A stretch of 64,000 nt of DNA from Leifsonia sp. 71-9 (lineage in GTDB: Bacteria > Actinomycetota > Actinomycetes > Actinomycetales > Microbacteriaceae). Both the position numbers and the translations under genes were made by a program. The notes beneath the pieces are model-generated. The model worked only from the letters and a program-made list of their open reading frames with translations. It did no database searches and had not been told where the DNA came from. This document shows positions 8,015 through 16,287 of the stretch, one piece after another; position 1 is the first letter of the stretch; each line of letters begins with the position of its first letter. The stretch covers positions 85,481-149,480 of the forward strand of contig NZ_MKVJ01000023.1 of NCBI RefSeq assembly GCF_001898805.1. Reading direction: 5' to 3'.

Positions 8015-9094
8015 ATGTCCGCACTCCCGTCGACCGTCGAGGCGGTCGCCCCCACCCTCGCCGCCGGGCACGGCAGCACCGTCGAGCTGCGCGGCCTCGT
8101 CCGCGACTTCGGCGGCGGCGCCGGCCTGAACGGGTTCGACCTCGCCGCCGAGCCCGGCGAGCTCATCGCCCTGCTCGGCCCGAGCGGCTGCGGCAAGACC
8201 ACCGCCCTGCGTGCGCTCGCCGGGCTCGAGCGCGTCGACGCGGGGAGCATCCTCGTCGACGGCCGCGACGTCACCGACGAACCCGCGAACCGGCGCGACC
8301 TCGGCATGGTGTTCCAGTCGTACTCGCTCTTCCCGCACCTCACCTCGGGCCAGAACGTCGAGTTCGGGCTCCGGATGCGCAAGGTCCCCGCCGCGGAACG
8401 CCGCCGCCGCGCTGCCGAGGCGCTCGAACTGGTCGGGCTCGGCCAGCACGGCCAGCGCTACGCGCACCAGCTCTCCGGCGGCCAGCAGCAGCGTGTGGCC
8501 CTCGCCCGCGCCCTCGTCACCCGGCCGCGCGTGCTGCTGCTCGACGAGCCTCTCTCGGCGCTCGACGCCAAGGTGCGGGTGCAGCTGCGGGAGGAGATCC
8601 GCCGCATCCAGACCGAGCTCGGCATCACCACGTTCTTCGTGACGCACGACCAGGAGGAGGCGCTCGCGGTCGCCGATCGCGTCGCGGTCATGCGCGCGGG
8701 CGGCATCGAGCAGATCGGCCGGCCGGAGGAGCTCTACCGCCGGCCCGCCTCCGCGTTCGTCGCCGAGTTCGTCGGCCTCACCAACCGCCTCCCCGCCACG
8801 GTCGCGGGCGGGAGGCTCACCGTCCTCGGCCAGGAGGTCCCGCTCGCGTCGGCCGCCGCCGACGGACCGGTCACCGCCTACATCCGTCCCGAGGACGTCG
8901 TGTTCGCCGCGACCGGGCTGCCCGGCGAGGTGCTGACCTCCAGCTTCCTCGGCGCGCTCCGCCGCACCACCGTGCGGCTGGCCGACGGCACCGAACTAGC
9001 CGTGCAGCACGCCGCGGGCGACGTGCTCGCCCTCGGCGACCGGGTGGGCATCGCGCTCAGCGGCGCGCCGGCCACCGTCTCCCCGAGCGCCTGA
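8015..9094 (+). CDS. ABC importer ATP-binding subunit
   Basis: ATPase of 359 aa, PotA/FbpC type: Walker [11 protein letters not shown]-loop VFQSYSLFPHL, signature LSGGQQQR, Walker B VLLLDEPLSALD, switch THDQEEA. The C-terminal 110 residues carry the TOBE-type regulatory domain (VTAYIRPEDVVF). Completes the four-gene import cassette starting at 5102. Its last 38 bp overlap the 3' end of the convergent ftsW-like gene, so read-through from either side would make antisense RNA over the other gene's end. Confidence 0.9.
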   Translation: MSALPSTVEAVAPTLAAGHGSTVELRGLVRDFGGGAGLNGFDLAAEPGELIALLGPSGCGKTTALRALAGLERVDAGSILVDGRDVTDEPANRRDLGMVFQSYSLFPHLTSGQNVEFGLRMRKVPAAERRRRAAEALELVGLGQHGQRYAHQLSGGQQQRVALARALVTRPRVLLLDEPLSALDAKVRVQLREEIRRIQTELGITTFFVTHDQEEALAVADRVAVMRAGGIEQIGRPEELYRRPASAFVAEFVGLTNRLPATVAGGRLTVLGQEVPLASAAADGPVTAYIRPEDVVFAATGLPGEVLTSSFLGALRRTTVRLADGTELAVQHAAGDVLALGDRVGIALSGAPATVSPSA

Positions 9095-10325
9095 GCGACG
9101 GGGGCACGTCGCCGCCCGCGCGCGACGCGGCGACGTGCACTCCGTCGAGCTGCCGAGGCGGACGCCGGGTGTACGACAGCACGACGCCCATCGCGACCAG
9201 CGACGCGATGAGCGCCGTGCCGCCGGCCGAGATGAACGGCAGCGGCACGCCCAGGGTCGGGATCAGCCCGAGCACCACCCCGATGTTCACGAACGCCTGG
9301 AAGATCAGCCAGACGAGCACCGTGCCGGTGGTGATGCGCACGACCGGATCCGGCGTCGACCGCACGAGGCGCACCATCAGCACCGCCAGCATCGCGAACA
9401 GCAGCAGCACGACGCACGCGCCGAGCAGCCCGAGCTCCTCGCCGATCACGGCGAAGATGAAGTCCGTGTCGGCCGAGGGCAGCCACGACCACTTCGCGTG
9501 CGAGTTGCCGAGCCCGACGCCCCACAGGCCTCCCGACGCCAGCGCGTAGTGCGCGTTGTCGACCTGCCAGTTCACATCGGGGTTGACCGCGCTGGTCCCG
9601 CCGAAGAAGGCGGAGATCCGGCCGCGGCGCGTGGCGCTGGAGAGGGCGATCAGGATGGCGGCGAACGCGCCGGCGCCCAGCACGACGCCCAGGTGCTTGA
9701 GTCGGACGCCCGCGAAGTAGAGGGCGCCCAGCGTGAACGCCGCCATCACCACGGTCGTGCCCAGGTCGCCGCCGAGCACGACGAGCAGCATGGAGGGGCC
9801 GGCGACGGGGACGATCCGGCGCGCGAGGAGGCGCCAGTCCTGGAGCTCCTCCGGCCGGCGGCCGAGCACCATCCCGAGCCAGATCACGAGGCCGAGCTTG
9901 ATGCCCTCCGAGGGCTGACCGGCGATCGGGCCGATCCGGATCCAGTTGGTGTTGTCGCCGATCTTCACCCCCAGCGGTGTCGCGAGGGCGAGGATCTGCA
10001 GCACGCACGAGAGCACCAGCACGACGACGGCGACCCGCTGCACCGTCCGCCGCGGCAGGCGCGCGACGATCACCATGAGCACGACGCCCAACACCGCGTA
10101 GCCGCCCTGCGAGCCGAACCGCCCGAAGAAGCCGTTGCCGTCGGTGTACGACTCGACCGAGGAGGCCGACAGCACCATCACGAGGCCGAACACGACGAGG
10201 AAGAGCACGACGGCGGCGAGCAGCGTGCCGAACGCGGAGGGCAGGGCGACGCTCTCCTTCAGGCGGATGAGGACGCGGCGGGGCCCGGCGCCGTTCGCGG
10301 GCGCGGGGGAGGGAGGTGCTGTCAT
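9057..10325 (-). CDS. ftsW: FtsW/RodA/SpoVE family (SEDS) peptidoglycan polymerase
   Basis: Integral membrane protein of 422 aa with about ten transmembrane segments. SEDS hallmarks: SEGIKLGLVIWLG after NWIRIGPIAGQP, the WSWLPSADTDFIFAVIGEELG segment with the catalytic-region aspartate, and PLPFISAGGTALIASL near the end. These proteins polymerise glycan strands from lipid II. A lone copy outside the division/cell wall cluster suggests a second SEDS paralogue, so ftsW versus rodA is not certain. Arg/Ser-rich tail follows the last helix. No clear ribosome site precedes ATG 10325; a TACCGT -10-like box lies about 45 bases upstream. Confidence 0.85.
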   Translation of the reverse strand: MTAPPSPAPANGAGPRRVLIRLKESVALPSAFGTLLAAVVLFLVVFGLVMVLSASSVESYTDGNGFFGRFGSQGGYAVLGVVLMVIVARLPRRTVQRVAVVVLVLSCVLQILALATPLGVKIGDNTNWIRIGPIAGQPSEGIKLGLVIWLGMVLGRRPEELQDWRLLARRIVPVAGPSMLLVVLGGDLGTTVVMAAFTLGALYFAGVRLKHLGVVLGAGAFAAILIALSSATRRGRISAFFGGTSAVNPDVNWQVDNAHYALASGGLWGVGLGNSHAKWSWLPSADTDFIFAVIGEELGLLGACVVLLLFAMLAVLMVRLVRSTPDPVVRITTGTVLVWLIFQAFVNIGVVLGLIPTLGVPLPFISAGGTALIASLVAMGVVLSYTRRPPRQLDGVHVAASRAGGDVPPSLRRSGRRWPARR

Positions 10326-10511
10326 GTGGTGCTGTTCGCTGTGATCGAGGGCGGTCGCTGTCCTCCGACGGTAGAGGAGCAGCGCGGCCGCGCCGGGCGA
10401 CCCTCCGCGCCCCCAGCCATCTCACGGGATGCGGAGGCGGCACTCTGGGCGCTTCCTGTGATTTCGACGACGCCTCCTGAGAGCACCCTGAGGAAGCGGG
10501 AAGGCCCCGCT

Positions 10512-10517
10512 TAGACT
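10512..10517 (+). promoter_or_regulatory. -10 box, leaderless promoter of the AI-2E family gene
   Basis: TAGACT, 7 bases before ATG 10525 and with no ribosome site between them. Confidence 0.5.
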
Positions 10518-10524
10518 GGCGGGC

Positions 10525-11769
10525 ATGGCCGACAGCGAGACCTCCGTCCCCCCTCCCGCCGGTGAGAATCGCGCACCCGCGCGGTCCTGGTTCCTCCGCA
10601 GACGGCGCGAGCTCGGGGAATCGCTCGAGACCCTCGAACCCGTCGACGCGTCCCTGCCCCGCGGGGTGCGGCTCGCCGGGGCCTGGTCATGGCGCCTGCT
10701 CGTCATCGGCGCCGTCATCGCCGTCGTCGTCTTCCTGATCGTCCAGCTGCGCCTGATCGTCATCCCGGTGCTGATCGCGGTGCTGCTCGCCGCCCTGCTC
10801 GTGCCGTTCAAGGACTTCCTGCACCGGCACGGCTGGCCGCGCTGGCTGGCGATCGTCGCCGCGCTGATCGCCCTCGTGATCGTGGTCGGCGGCCTGCTCT
10901 ACCTGGCGATCTGGCAGGTCAGCCGCGAGAGCCACGAACTCCGGACGCAGTCGGTCGCCGCGTTCGACCAGTTCCGCTCCTGGCTCACGACCGGCCCGCT
11001 CGGCCTCAGCGAGGGTCAGATCGACGGCGCCTTCCAGTCGCTCTGGACCTCGATCCAGCAGGACAGCCAGGTCTTCATCTCGGGCGCGCTGTCCCTGGGC
11101 TCGACGCTGGGCCACGTGCTCGCGGGCGCCCTGCTGACGATCTTCAGCGTCCTGTTCATCCTGATCGACGGCAAGAGCATCTGGGGCTGGATCGTGCGCA
11201 TCTTCCCGCGCAACGCCCGCGCCGCGCTCGACGGCGCCGGCCAGGCCGGCTGGGTCACGCTCCGCAACTTCGCCAAGGTGCAGATCCTGGTCGCCTCGAT
11301 CGACGCCCTGGGCATCGGGCTCGGCGCGTTCTTCCTCGGCCTGCCGCTGGTCATCCCGATCAGCGTGCTCGTCTTCCTCGGCTCGTTCATTCCGATCGTC
11401 GGTGCCGTGGTCACCGGTGCGCTCGCCGTCTTCATCGCCCTGGTCTTCAAGGGCTGGGTGTTCGCGCTCATCATGCTCGGCGTCGTCCTGCTGGTGCAGC
11501 AGGTGGAGGGGCACGTGCTGCAGCCGCTCATCATGGGCACCGCGGTGAAGGTCCACCCGCTCGCGGTGGTGCTGGCGGTGGCCGGCGGCTCGCTGCTCGC
11601 GGGCATCCCGGGCGCCCTCTTCGCCGTGCCGTTCGTCGCCGTGCTGAACGTGATGGTGCACTACATCTCCAGCGGGACGTGGCGCGGTGAAGAGCGGGCC
11701 GAATACAGTCCGCCGGCCGGCGCGATCTGGGAGACCGTCCCGCGCGCGGTGCGCCGCCCGCGGGCCTGA
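10525..11769 (+). CDS. AI-2E family transporter (membrane exporter)
   Basis: Polytopic membrane protein of 414 aa of the AI-2 exporter superfamily (TqsA/YdiK-like). A charged N-terminus of about 50 residues precedes paired hydrophobic helices (about 53-95), then a soluble helical segment, then the conserved C-terminal membrane block with FLGSFIPIVGAVVTG, VQQVEGHVLQPLIMG and HPLAVVLAVAGG, which are strong family signatures. Only a few members really export autoinducer-2; others move ions or unknown solutes, so substrate is open. It stands alone with its own promoter. Confidence 0.85.
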   Translation: MADSETSVPPPAGENRAPARSWFLRRRRELGESLETLEPVDASLPRGVRLAGAWSWRLLVIGAVIAVVVFLIVQLRLIVIPVLIAVLLAALLVPFKDFLHRHGWPRWLAIVAALIALVIVVGGLLYLAIWQVSRESHELRTQSVAAFDQFRSWLTTGPLGLSEGQIDGAFQSLWTSIQQDSQVFISGALSLGSTLGHVLAGALLTIFSVLFILIDGKSIWGWIVRIFPRNARAALDGAGQAGWVTLRNFAKVQILVASIDALGIGLGAFFLGLPLVIPISVLVFLGSFIPIVGAVVTGALAVFIALVFKGWVFALIMLGVVLLVQQVEGHVLQPLIMGTAVKVHPLAVVLAVAGGSLLAGIPGALFAVPFVAVLNVMVHYISSGTWRGEERAEYSPPAGAIWETVPRAVRRPRA

Positions 11770-11813
11770 ACGCCCGGCTCCACCGCATACACCGTGCGGA
11801 ATATGGCGGCGAG

Positions 11814-11819
11814 TAGGCT
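11814..11819 (+). promoter_or_regulatory. -10 box, leaderless promoter of ilvA
   Basis: TAGGCT followed by 6 bases and GTG 11826. The alternative GTG at 11820 touches the hexamer and could not be transcribed from it, which decides the start. Confidence 0.55.
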
Positions 11820-11825
11820 GTGCGA

Positions 11826-13085
11826 GTGGCTACCGTGACCGACTCCACGCGCACTCCTTTCGCCGGCCCCGGCCTGGACGAGATCGAAGCCGCGCGCGCC
11901 ATCGTCTCGCGCGTGGCGCAGCCGACGCCGATGGAGAGCTCGCGCTACCTGACCGACGTGCTCGGCGCCCCCGTGCTGCTCAAGTGCGAGAACCTGCAGC
12001 GCACCGGGTCGTACAAGATCCGCGGAGCGTACAACCGGATGTCGAAGCTCGACGCGGAGGAGCGCGCCCGCGGCGTCGTCGCCGCGTCCGCGGGCAACCA
12101 CGCGCAGGGCGTCGCCTTCGCCGCCCGCGAGCTCGGCATCCACGCCACGATCTTCATGCCGGTGGGCGTCGCCATCCCCAAGTTCCAGGCCACCCGCGCG
12201 TACGGCGCGGACGTGGTGCTGAGCGGCAGCATCGTCGACGAGACGCTGCGCGCCGCGGCCGACTTCGCCGCCGAGACCGGCGCCGTCCTGATCCCGCCGT
12301 TCGACCACCGCGACGTCGTCGCCGGGCAGGGCACGCTCGGCCTCGAGATCCTGGACGAGGCTCCGGAGGCGACGACCATCGTCATCCCGATCGGCGGAGG
12401 CGGCCTCATCTCCGGCGTCGCCAGCGCGGTCAAGCAGCGGGCACTGCTGGAGGGACGCACGATCCGCGTGATCGGTGTGCAGGCGGCGAATGCGGCGGCC
12501 TACCCGGTCTCGCTCGCCGCCGGCGAGCCCACCGAGATCTCACTGGTGCCGACGATCGCCGACGGCATCGCGGTCAGCAAGCCGGGCCTCCTGAACTTCT
12601 CGATCATCCGCGACGCGGTCGACGAGGTCGTCACCGTCACCGAGGACGACATCGCCCGAGCGATGCTGGTGCTCCTCGAGCGCGCCAAGCTCGTCGTCGA
12701 GCCCGCCGGAGCGGCAGCGGTCGCCGCCATCCTCGCCGACAAGGTCGCCGCCGACGGCACCACGGTGGCCATCCTCTCGGGCGGCAACATCGACCCGCTG
12801 CTCATGCAGCGCGTCATCGGGCACGGCCTCGCCGCCTCCGACCGCTACCTCAAGCTCTCGATCATGATGCCCGACCGCCCCGGCCAGCTCGCGCGCATCG
12901 CCGAGATCCTCGCCGGCGTCAACGCGAACGTCGTGGAGGTGCTGCACACCCGGCACGGCCGCGGCCTGCAGATCAGCCAGGTCGGTCTCGACGTGAGCGT
13001 CGAGACCCGCGGCACCGAGCACCGTCAGCAGGTCATCGAGGCGCTCCGCACGGCGGGCTACGACGCCGTCGTCGACTACGAGTAG
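11826..13085 (+). CDS. ilvA: Threonine ammonia-lyase (threonine dehydratase)
   Basis: PLP enzyme of about 419 aa converting threonine to 2-oxobutanoate and ammonia, the entry to isoleucine synthesis. The PLP lysine is Lys64 in GSYKIRGAYN; the phosphate-binding glycine loop is IGGGGLISGVAS; Asn of SAGNHAQG is present. A single C-terminal ACT domain begins near LKLSIMMPDRPGQLA, so this is the shorter, one-ACT form common in actinobacteria rather than the two-ACT biosynthetic form of E. coli. GTG 11826 is preferred over 11820 because of the -10 box. Single gene, convergent with the oxidoreductase 27 bp downstream. Confidence 0.92.
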   Translation: MATVTDSTRTPFAGPGLDEIEAARAIVSRVAQPTPMESSRYLTDVLGAPVLLKCENLQRTGSYKIRGAYNRMSKLDAEERARGVVAASAGNHAQGVAFAARELGIHATIFMPVGVAIPKFQATRAYGADVVLSGSIVDETLRAAADFAAETGAVLIPPFDHRDVVAGQGTLGLEILDEAPEATTIVIPIGGGGLISGVASAVKQRALLEGRTIRVIGVQAANAAAYPVSLAAGEPTEISLVPTIADGIAVSKPGLLNFSIIRDAVDEVVTVTEDDIARAMLVLLERAKLVVEPAGAAAVAAILADKVAADGTTVAILSGGNIDPLLMQRVIGHGLAASDRYLKLSIMMPDRPGQLARIAEILAGVNANVVEVLHTRHGRGLQISQVGLDVSVETRGTEHRQQVIEALRTAGYDAVVDYE

Positions 13086-13112
13086 ACGGTCAGGGACGCC
13101 GCCGGTCGGCCA

Positions 13113-14075
13113 TCAGGGGGTCAGCACGATCCGCCCGAACACCCGCCCGGCATCCATCAGCCGGTGGGCCTCCGCCGCCTGATCCAGGGGCAGCACGGCC
13201 TCCACCACCGGGTGCAGGGCGCCCTGCGTCGCGGCCGCGAAGAGCTCCGTGCGCGCGGTGCGCAGCGCATCCCGCGGCACCGAGTCGAGGCTGAAGGTCG
13301 CGAACGAGCGGGACTGCTGGAACGAGCGCAGGAGGTGCGCGCCGAAGTCGGCGGGCGGGAACCCCGCGACCGCCCCGACGAGCACCAGACGGCCGTTGGG
13401 GGCGAGCCGGTCGAGGAACAGGGGGAGGTCCTCGCCGCCGACGATGTCGACGATCACGTCGAACGCCGCGGGTGCGGTGGCGTCGCCCGCGCCGCTGCGA
13501 TCCAGCACGTGCGTCGCACCGAGCTCGCGCAGCCGTTCCCCGCGCGCGGGGGAGGAGGTGGTGACGGCGATCGCCGGGGCGCCGTCGCGCGCCGCGAGCT
13601 CCACGGCGGCGATGCCGATGCTGCCGGCGGCGCCGCGGACGAGCAGGGACTCGCCGGGCGCCAGGTGCGCGTGGGCGAGCGCGAACTGCGCGACCGGGCC
13701 GGCGCTGCCGAGGGTGACCGCGTCGATCGACGTGAGCCCGTCGGGCAGGGCGACGATGTCATCGACCTGCGCGACCGCCTCCTCGACGTAGCCGCCGCCC
13801 GTTCCCGTGAACGCCCAGACGCGCCGACCGACCCACGACGCCGCCACGCCGTCGCCCGTCGCCGTCACGACGCCCGCGACCTCGCTGCCGGGGATCAACC
13901 CCTCCCGGAACCCGAAACCGCCGAGCGTGCCGCGTCGGATGACGGCATCCACCCCGCCGACGCCGATCGCCTCGGTGCGCAGCACGACCTGCCCGGGCGC
14001 GGCCACCGGTGACGGCGCCTCGACGACCTCCATCCCGCTCGGGTCTCCGAATCGGCGGATGGACACTGCTCGCAT
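13113..14075 (-). CDS. Zinc-independent MDR-family NADP-dependent oxidoreductase (quinone oxidoreductase-like)
   Basis: Medium-chain dehydrogenase/reductase of 320 aa, starting MRAVSIRRFGDPSGMEVVE. The Rossmann motif is GAAGSIGIAAVELAA and no zinc-ligand cysteines are visible, which fits quinone oxidoreductases. ATG 14075 is chosen because GAGGAG precedes it; an upstream ATG at 14120 would add 15 residues. Divergent from a TetR gene with a shared palindrome between them, so this enzyme is the likely target of that repressor. Substrate unknown. Confidence 0.85.
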   Translation of the reverse strand: MRAVSIRRFGDPSGMEVVEAPSPVAAPGQVVLRTEAIGVGGVDAVIRRGTLGGFGFREGLIPGSEVAGVVTATGDGVAASWVGRRVWAFTGTGGGYVEEAVAQVDDIVALPDGLTSIDAVTLGSAGPVAQFALAHAHLAPGESLLVRGAAGSIGIAAVELAARDGAPAIAVTTSSPARGERLRELGATHVLDRSGAGDATAPAAFDVIVDIVGGEDLPLFLDRLAPNGRLVLVGAVAGFPPADFGAHLLRSFQQSRSFATFSLDSVPRDALRTARTELFAAATQGALHPVVEAVLPLDQAAEAHRLMDAGRVFGRIVLTP

Positions 14076-14120
14076 CGTGGTCTCCTCGTCCTGCTCGCGC
14101 TCTGCGATACTGAGAGCCAC

Positions 14121-14147
14121 GGTAATGGACGCCCCCGTCCACTTACC
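14121..14147. promoter_or_regulatory. Probable TetR operator between oxidoreductase and tetR
   Basis: Inverted repeat GGTAA-TGGACG (14121-14131), spacer CCCC, CGTCCA-C-TTACC (14136-14147). The inner 6-bp arms are perfect and the outer 5-bp arms match with a one-base offset. It sits in the divergent intergenic region, as expected for an autoregulated TetR. Confidence 0.6.
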
Positions 14148-14151
14148 CGAA

Positions 14152-14781
14152 GTGAGAACGAGGACGGGACGATTGCCTCAGATGCTCCGAGCCGACGCCC
14201 AGGACAATCGCGACCGGGTGCTGGAGGCGGCGCGCCGGCTCTTCGCCGAGCGCGGCATCGACGTGACGATGCGGGAGGTCGCCCGGCACGCCGGCGTGGG
14301 CCCGGCCACCCTCTACCGGCGGTTCCCGACCAAGCAGATCCTCGTCGACGAGGCGTTCGCGGAGGAACTCCGCGCGTGCCGGGGGATCGTGATCGACGGC
14401 TGCGCCGATCCCGACCCGTGGCGCGGGTTCTGCACCATCATCGAGAGCATCAGCGTGCTCAACGGTCGCAACCACGGTTTCGTCGAGGCGTTCCTCTCCG
14501 CGAGCCCCGCGGACCAGAGCTTCACCGGCCACCGGACGGCCCTCCTCCAGATGCTCTCCGACCTGGCACTCCGGGCGCAGGCGGCAGGGAGTCTGCGACC
14601 CGACTTCGTTCTCGACGACCTCGTGCTGGTGCTGCTCACCGGTCGGGCCTTGTCGACCACGCCGGTCGAGGGCCGCGCGGCCGCCGCCCGGCGCTTCGCC
14701 GCTCTGGCCATCGACGCGTTCCGCGCCTCGGATGCGCATCGGCCGCTGCCGCCGCGTCCACGGCTGCAGGGCGCGCTCTGA
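14152..14781 (+). CDS. TetR/AcrR family transcriptional regulator
   Basis: Repressor of about 209 aa: helix-turn-helix in NRDRVLEAARRLFAERG ... MREVARHAGVGPATLYRRF (roughly residues 18-62), then a ligand-binding domain. The start is uncertain: GTG 14152 lies just after the palindrome, ATG 14182 would begin MLRADAQDN and has a purine-rich GAGGACGGGA upstream, and ATG 14125 falls inside the palindrome. Divergent from the MDR oxidoreductase it probably controls. Followed by a strong bidirectional terminator. Confidence 0.8.
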   Translation: MRTRTGRLPQMLRADAQDNRDRVLEAARRLFAERGIDVTMREVARHAGVGPATLYRRFPTKQILVDEAFAEELRACRGIVIDGCADPDPWRGFCTIIESISVLNGRNHGFVEAFLSASPADQSFTGHRTALLQMLSDLALRAQAAGSLRPDFVLDDLVLVLLTGRALSTTPVEGRAAAARRFAALAIDAFRASDAHRPLPPRPRLQGAL

Positions 14782-14798
14782 GCCGCGCGGGCGAAACG

Positions 14799-14832
14799 AC
14801 GACGGGCCCGCGATCTCTCGCGGGCCCGTCGT
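14799..14832. terminator. Strong hairpin terminator between tetR and greA
   Basis: Fifteen-bp perfect GC-rich stem (14799-14813 with 14818-14832) and a 4-base TCTC loop, centred between the convergent tetR and greA genes, so it can act in both directions. Confidence 0.8.
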
Positions 14833-14847
14833 GATGCTGAGACGTCG

Positions 14848-15339
14848 TTACTGTCCGGCGTAGGTCTCGACCTGGGTGATCTCCACCGCGATCTGACGGC
14901 CGTTCGGGGCCGTGTACTCGGTCTTGTCGCCGATGTTGAGGCCGAGGATGGCCGCACCGAGCGGGCTCTGCTCGCTGTACACGGGCAGCTCGCTGCCGGC
15001 CGCGATCTCGCGGTTGCCGATGAGGAAGACGCTCTCGTCCCCCGCGATGGTCGCGGTCACGACCGTGCCCGGCTCCACGACGCCGTGGCTCTCCGGTGCG
15101 TCGCCGACGGTGGCGGAGCGCAGCAGGTTGGTCAGCTGCACGATGCGGGCCTCGATCTTGCCCTGCTCGTCCTTGGCGGCGTGGTAGCCGCCGTTCTCCT
15201 TGAGGTCGCCCTCCTCGCGGGCCGCCTCGATGCGCTTCGCGATCTCGTTGCGGCCGTTGATGCTGAGCTCCTCGAGTTCCGCCGCGAGGCGGTCGTAGGC
15301 ATCCTGGGTCAGAAAGGTGACCGGTGTCTCCTGGGCCAT
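14848..15339 (-). CDS. greA: Transcription elongation factor GreA
   Basis: Cytoplasmic factor of 163 aa that stimulates cleavage of backtracked RNA in RNA polymerase. The N-terminal coiled coil carries the functional acidic tip in EEGDLKENGGYHAAKDEQG; the C-terminal FKBP-like domain ends PLGAAILGLNIGDKTEY ... VEITQVETY. ATG 15339 is preceded by AAGGAGCTCACC, which rejects longer upstream readings. The neighbouring DUF4307 gene on the same strand is a frequent actinobacterial partner of greA. Confidence 0.95.
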   Translation of the reverse strand: MAQETPVTFLTQDAYDRLAAELEELSINGRNEIAKRIEAAREEGDLKENGGYHAAKDEQGKIEARIVQLTNLLRSATVGDAPESHGVVEPGTVVTATIAGDESVFLIGNREIAAGSELPVYSEQSPLGAAILGLNIGDKTEYTAPNGRQIAVEITQVETYAGQ

Positions 15340-15447
15340 GGTGAGCTCCTTTGCGCCCGCGGCGATGGCCGCGTGGGCAGATAGGCCGGCCGGGGCCGGT
15401 GGGTAAAGTAGACGCCCCGACCTCGGTCGGGGCGTATCCACAGAATG

Positions 15448-15849
15448 CTAGGTCAGCCAGCAGGTGTTAATCAAACCTGTGTTGCTCTGCTGGATGGTGC
15501 GGATCGTCTCGGTGTGCTGGGTGACCCGGAGGTCGGAGCCCGGGTAGCTGACGATGCGCCAGCCGACGATCGCGAAGTCTTCGTTGAGCGCCTGGATGGC
15601 GCAGGTGACGGGCGTCCCCTTCGGCGCGTTGATCGTGAAGCTGATGTCGACGTGGTGGGCGTCGGTGATGGTGTACGCGGTGTCGGTGGCCTCCAGATCG
15701 GACTGGTTGTTGTCCCAGCCGGCCCAGAAGACCCAGGCGACGACGACCACGAGCACGGCGACCGCCCCGCCGATGAGGAACCAGCGGTCGCGGCGCTTGC
15801 GCTGCGGGGTACGCCCGTATCGGCGATCGATGGTCTCCGTCACGGCCAT
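15448..15849 (-). CDS. DUF4307 family membrane protein
   Basis: Protein of 133 aa beginning MAVTETIDRRYGRTPQRKRR, with one transmembrane helix (about 24-45, FLIGGAVAVLVVVVAWVFWAGW) and an extracytoplasmic domain of about 85 residues containing CAIQALNEDFAIVGW. This matches DUF4307, an actinobacterial family of unknown function that often sits next to greA and the mycothiol amidase gene mca; mca itself is not seen here. The 108-bp gap to greA allows independent expression. Confidence 0.8.
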   Translation of the reverse strand: MAVTETIDRRYGRTPQRKRRDRWFLIGGAVAVLVVVVAWVFWAGWDNNQSDLEATDTAYTITDAHHVDISFTINAPKGTPVTCAIQALNEDFAIVGWRIVSYPGSDLRVTQHTETIRTIQQSNTGLINTCWLT

Positions 15850-15978
15850 GCTCGCCGGTTCCGCCTCTCGGTACACGTTCAGGCCTGCCGTCGGGGCGGC
15901 GGTAGGCTGAGTCAAGACTAGGAGACGAAGCTGAGAATCGCGGCTTCCTCCCGACTCGAGAGAAGAGATCCCCGAACG

Positions 15979-16254
15979 ATGATCGCCGACGCCCTCCTGC
16001 ACGCCTCCGTCTGGCTGGCCGCGACGCCGACCCCGACCCCGTCGAGCGGCCCCAGTGAGGATCAGGTCACCCCGGGCGTCGTCGGATTCGTCGTCACCTT
16101 CCTCGTCGCGGTCGCCGTGGTGCTCCTGGTGATCGACATGGTCCGCCGCATCCGCCGCGTGCGCTACCGCGCCGAGATCGCCGCGAAGCTCGACGCCGAG
16201 CAGGCGGGCGAGCAGAGTGCCGCGCAGGCCGCCGAGGACGACGACCGGGCGTAG
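15979..16254 (+). CDS. Small single-pass membrane protein, hypothetical
   Basis: Ninety-one residues: a short N-terminal hydrophobic stretch, a Pro/Thr/Ser linker (TPTPTPSSGPS), a strong transmembrane helix (about 34-53, GVVGFVVTFLVAVAVVLLVI), a basic stretch RRIRRVRYR and an acidic Glu/Ala tail. The basic residues after the helix suggest a cytoplasmic C-terminus. A TAGGCT box at 15903 could drive it. Function not recognised. Confidence 0.7.
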   Translation: MIADALLHASVWLAATPTPTPSSGPSEDQVTPGVVGFVVTFLVAVAVVLLVIDMVRRIRRVRYRAEIAAKLDAEQAGEQSAAQAAEDDDRA

Positions 16255-16287
16255 CCCGCTCAGCCGGCTCCGCTCAGCCCGCTCCGC

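Noticed and set aside
10326..10524. Small gene in the ftsW/AI-2E intergenic region
   Set aside because: No frame has a start with a ribosome site or leaderless -10 box plus coding-like composition; it appears to hold only the divergent promoters.
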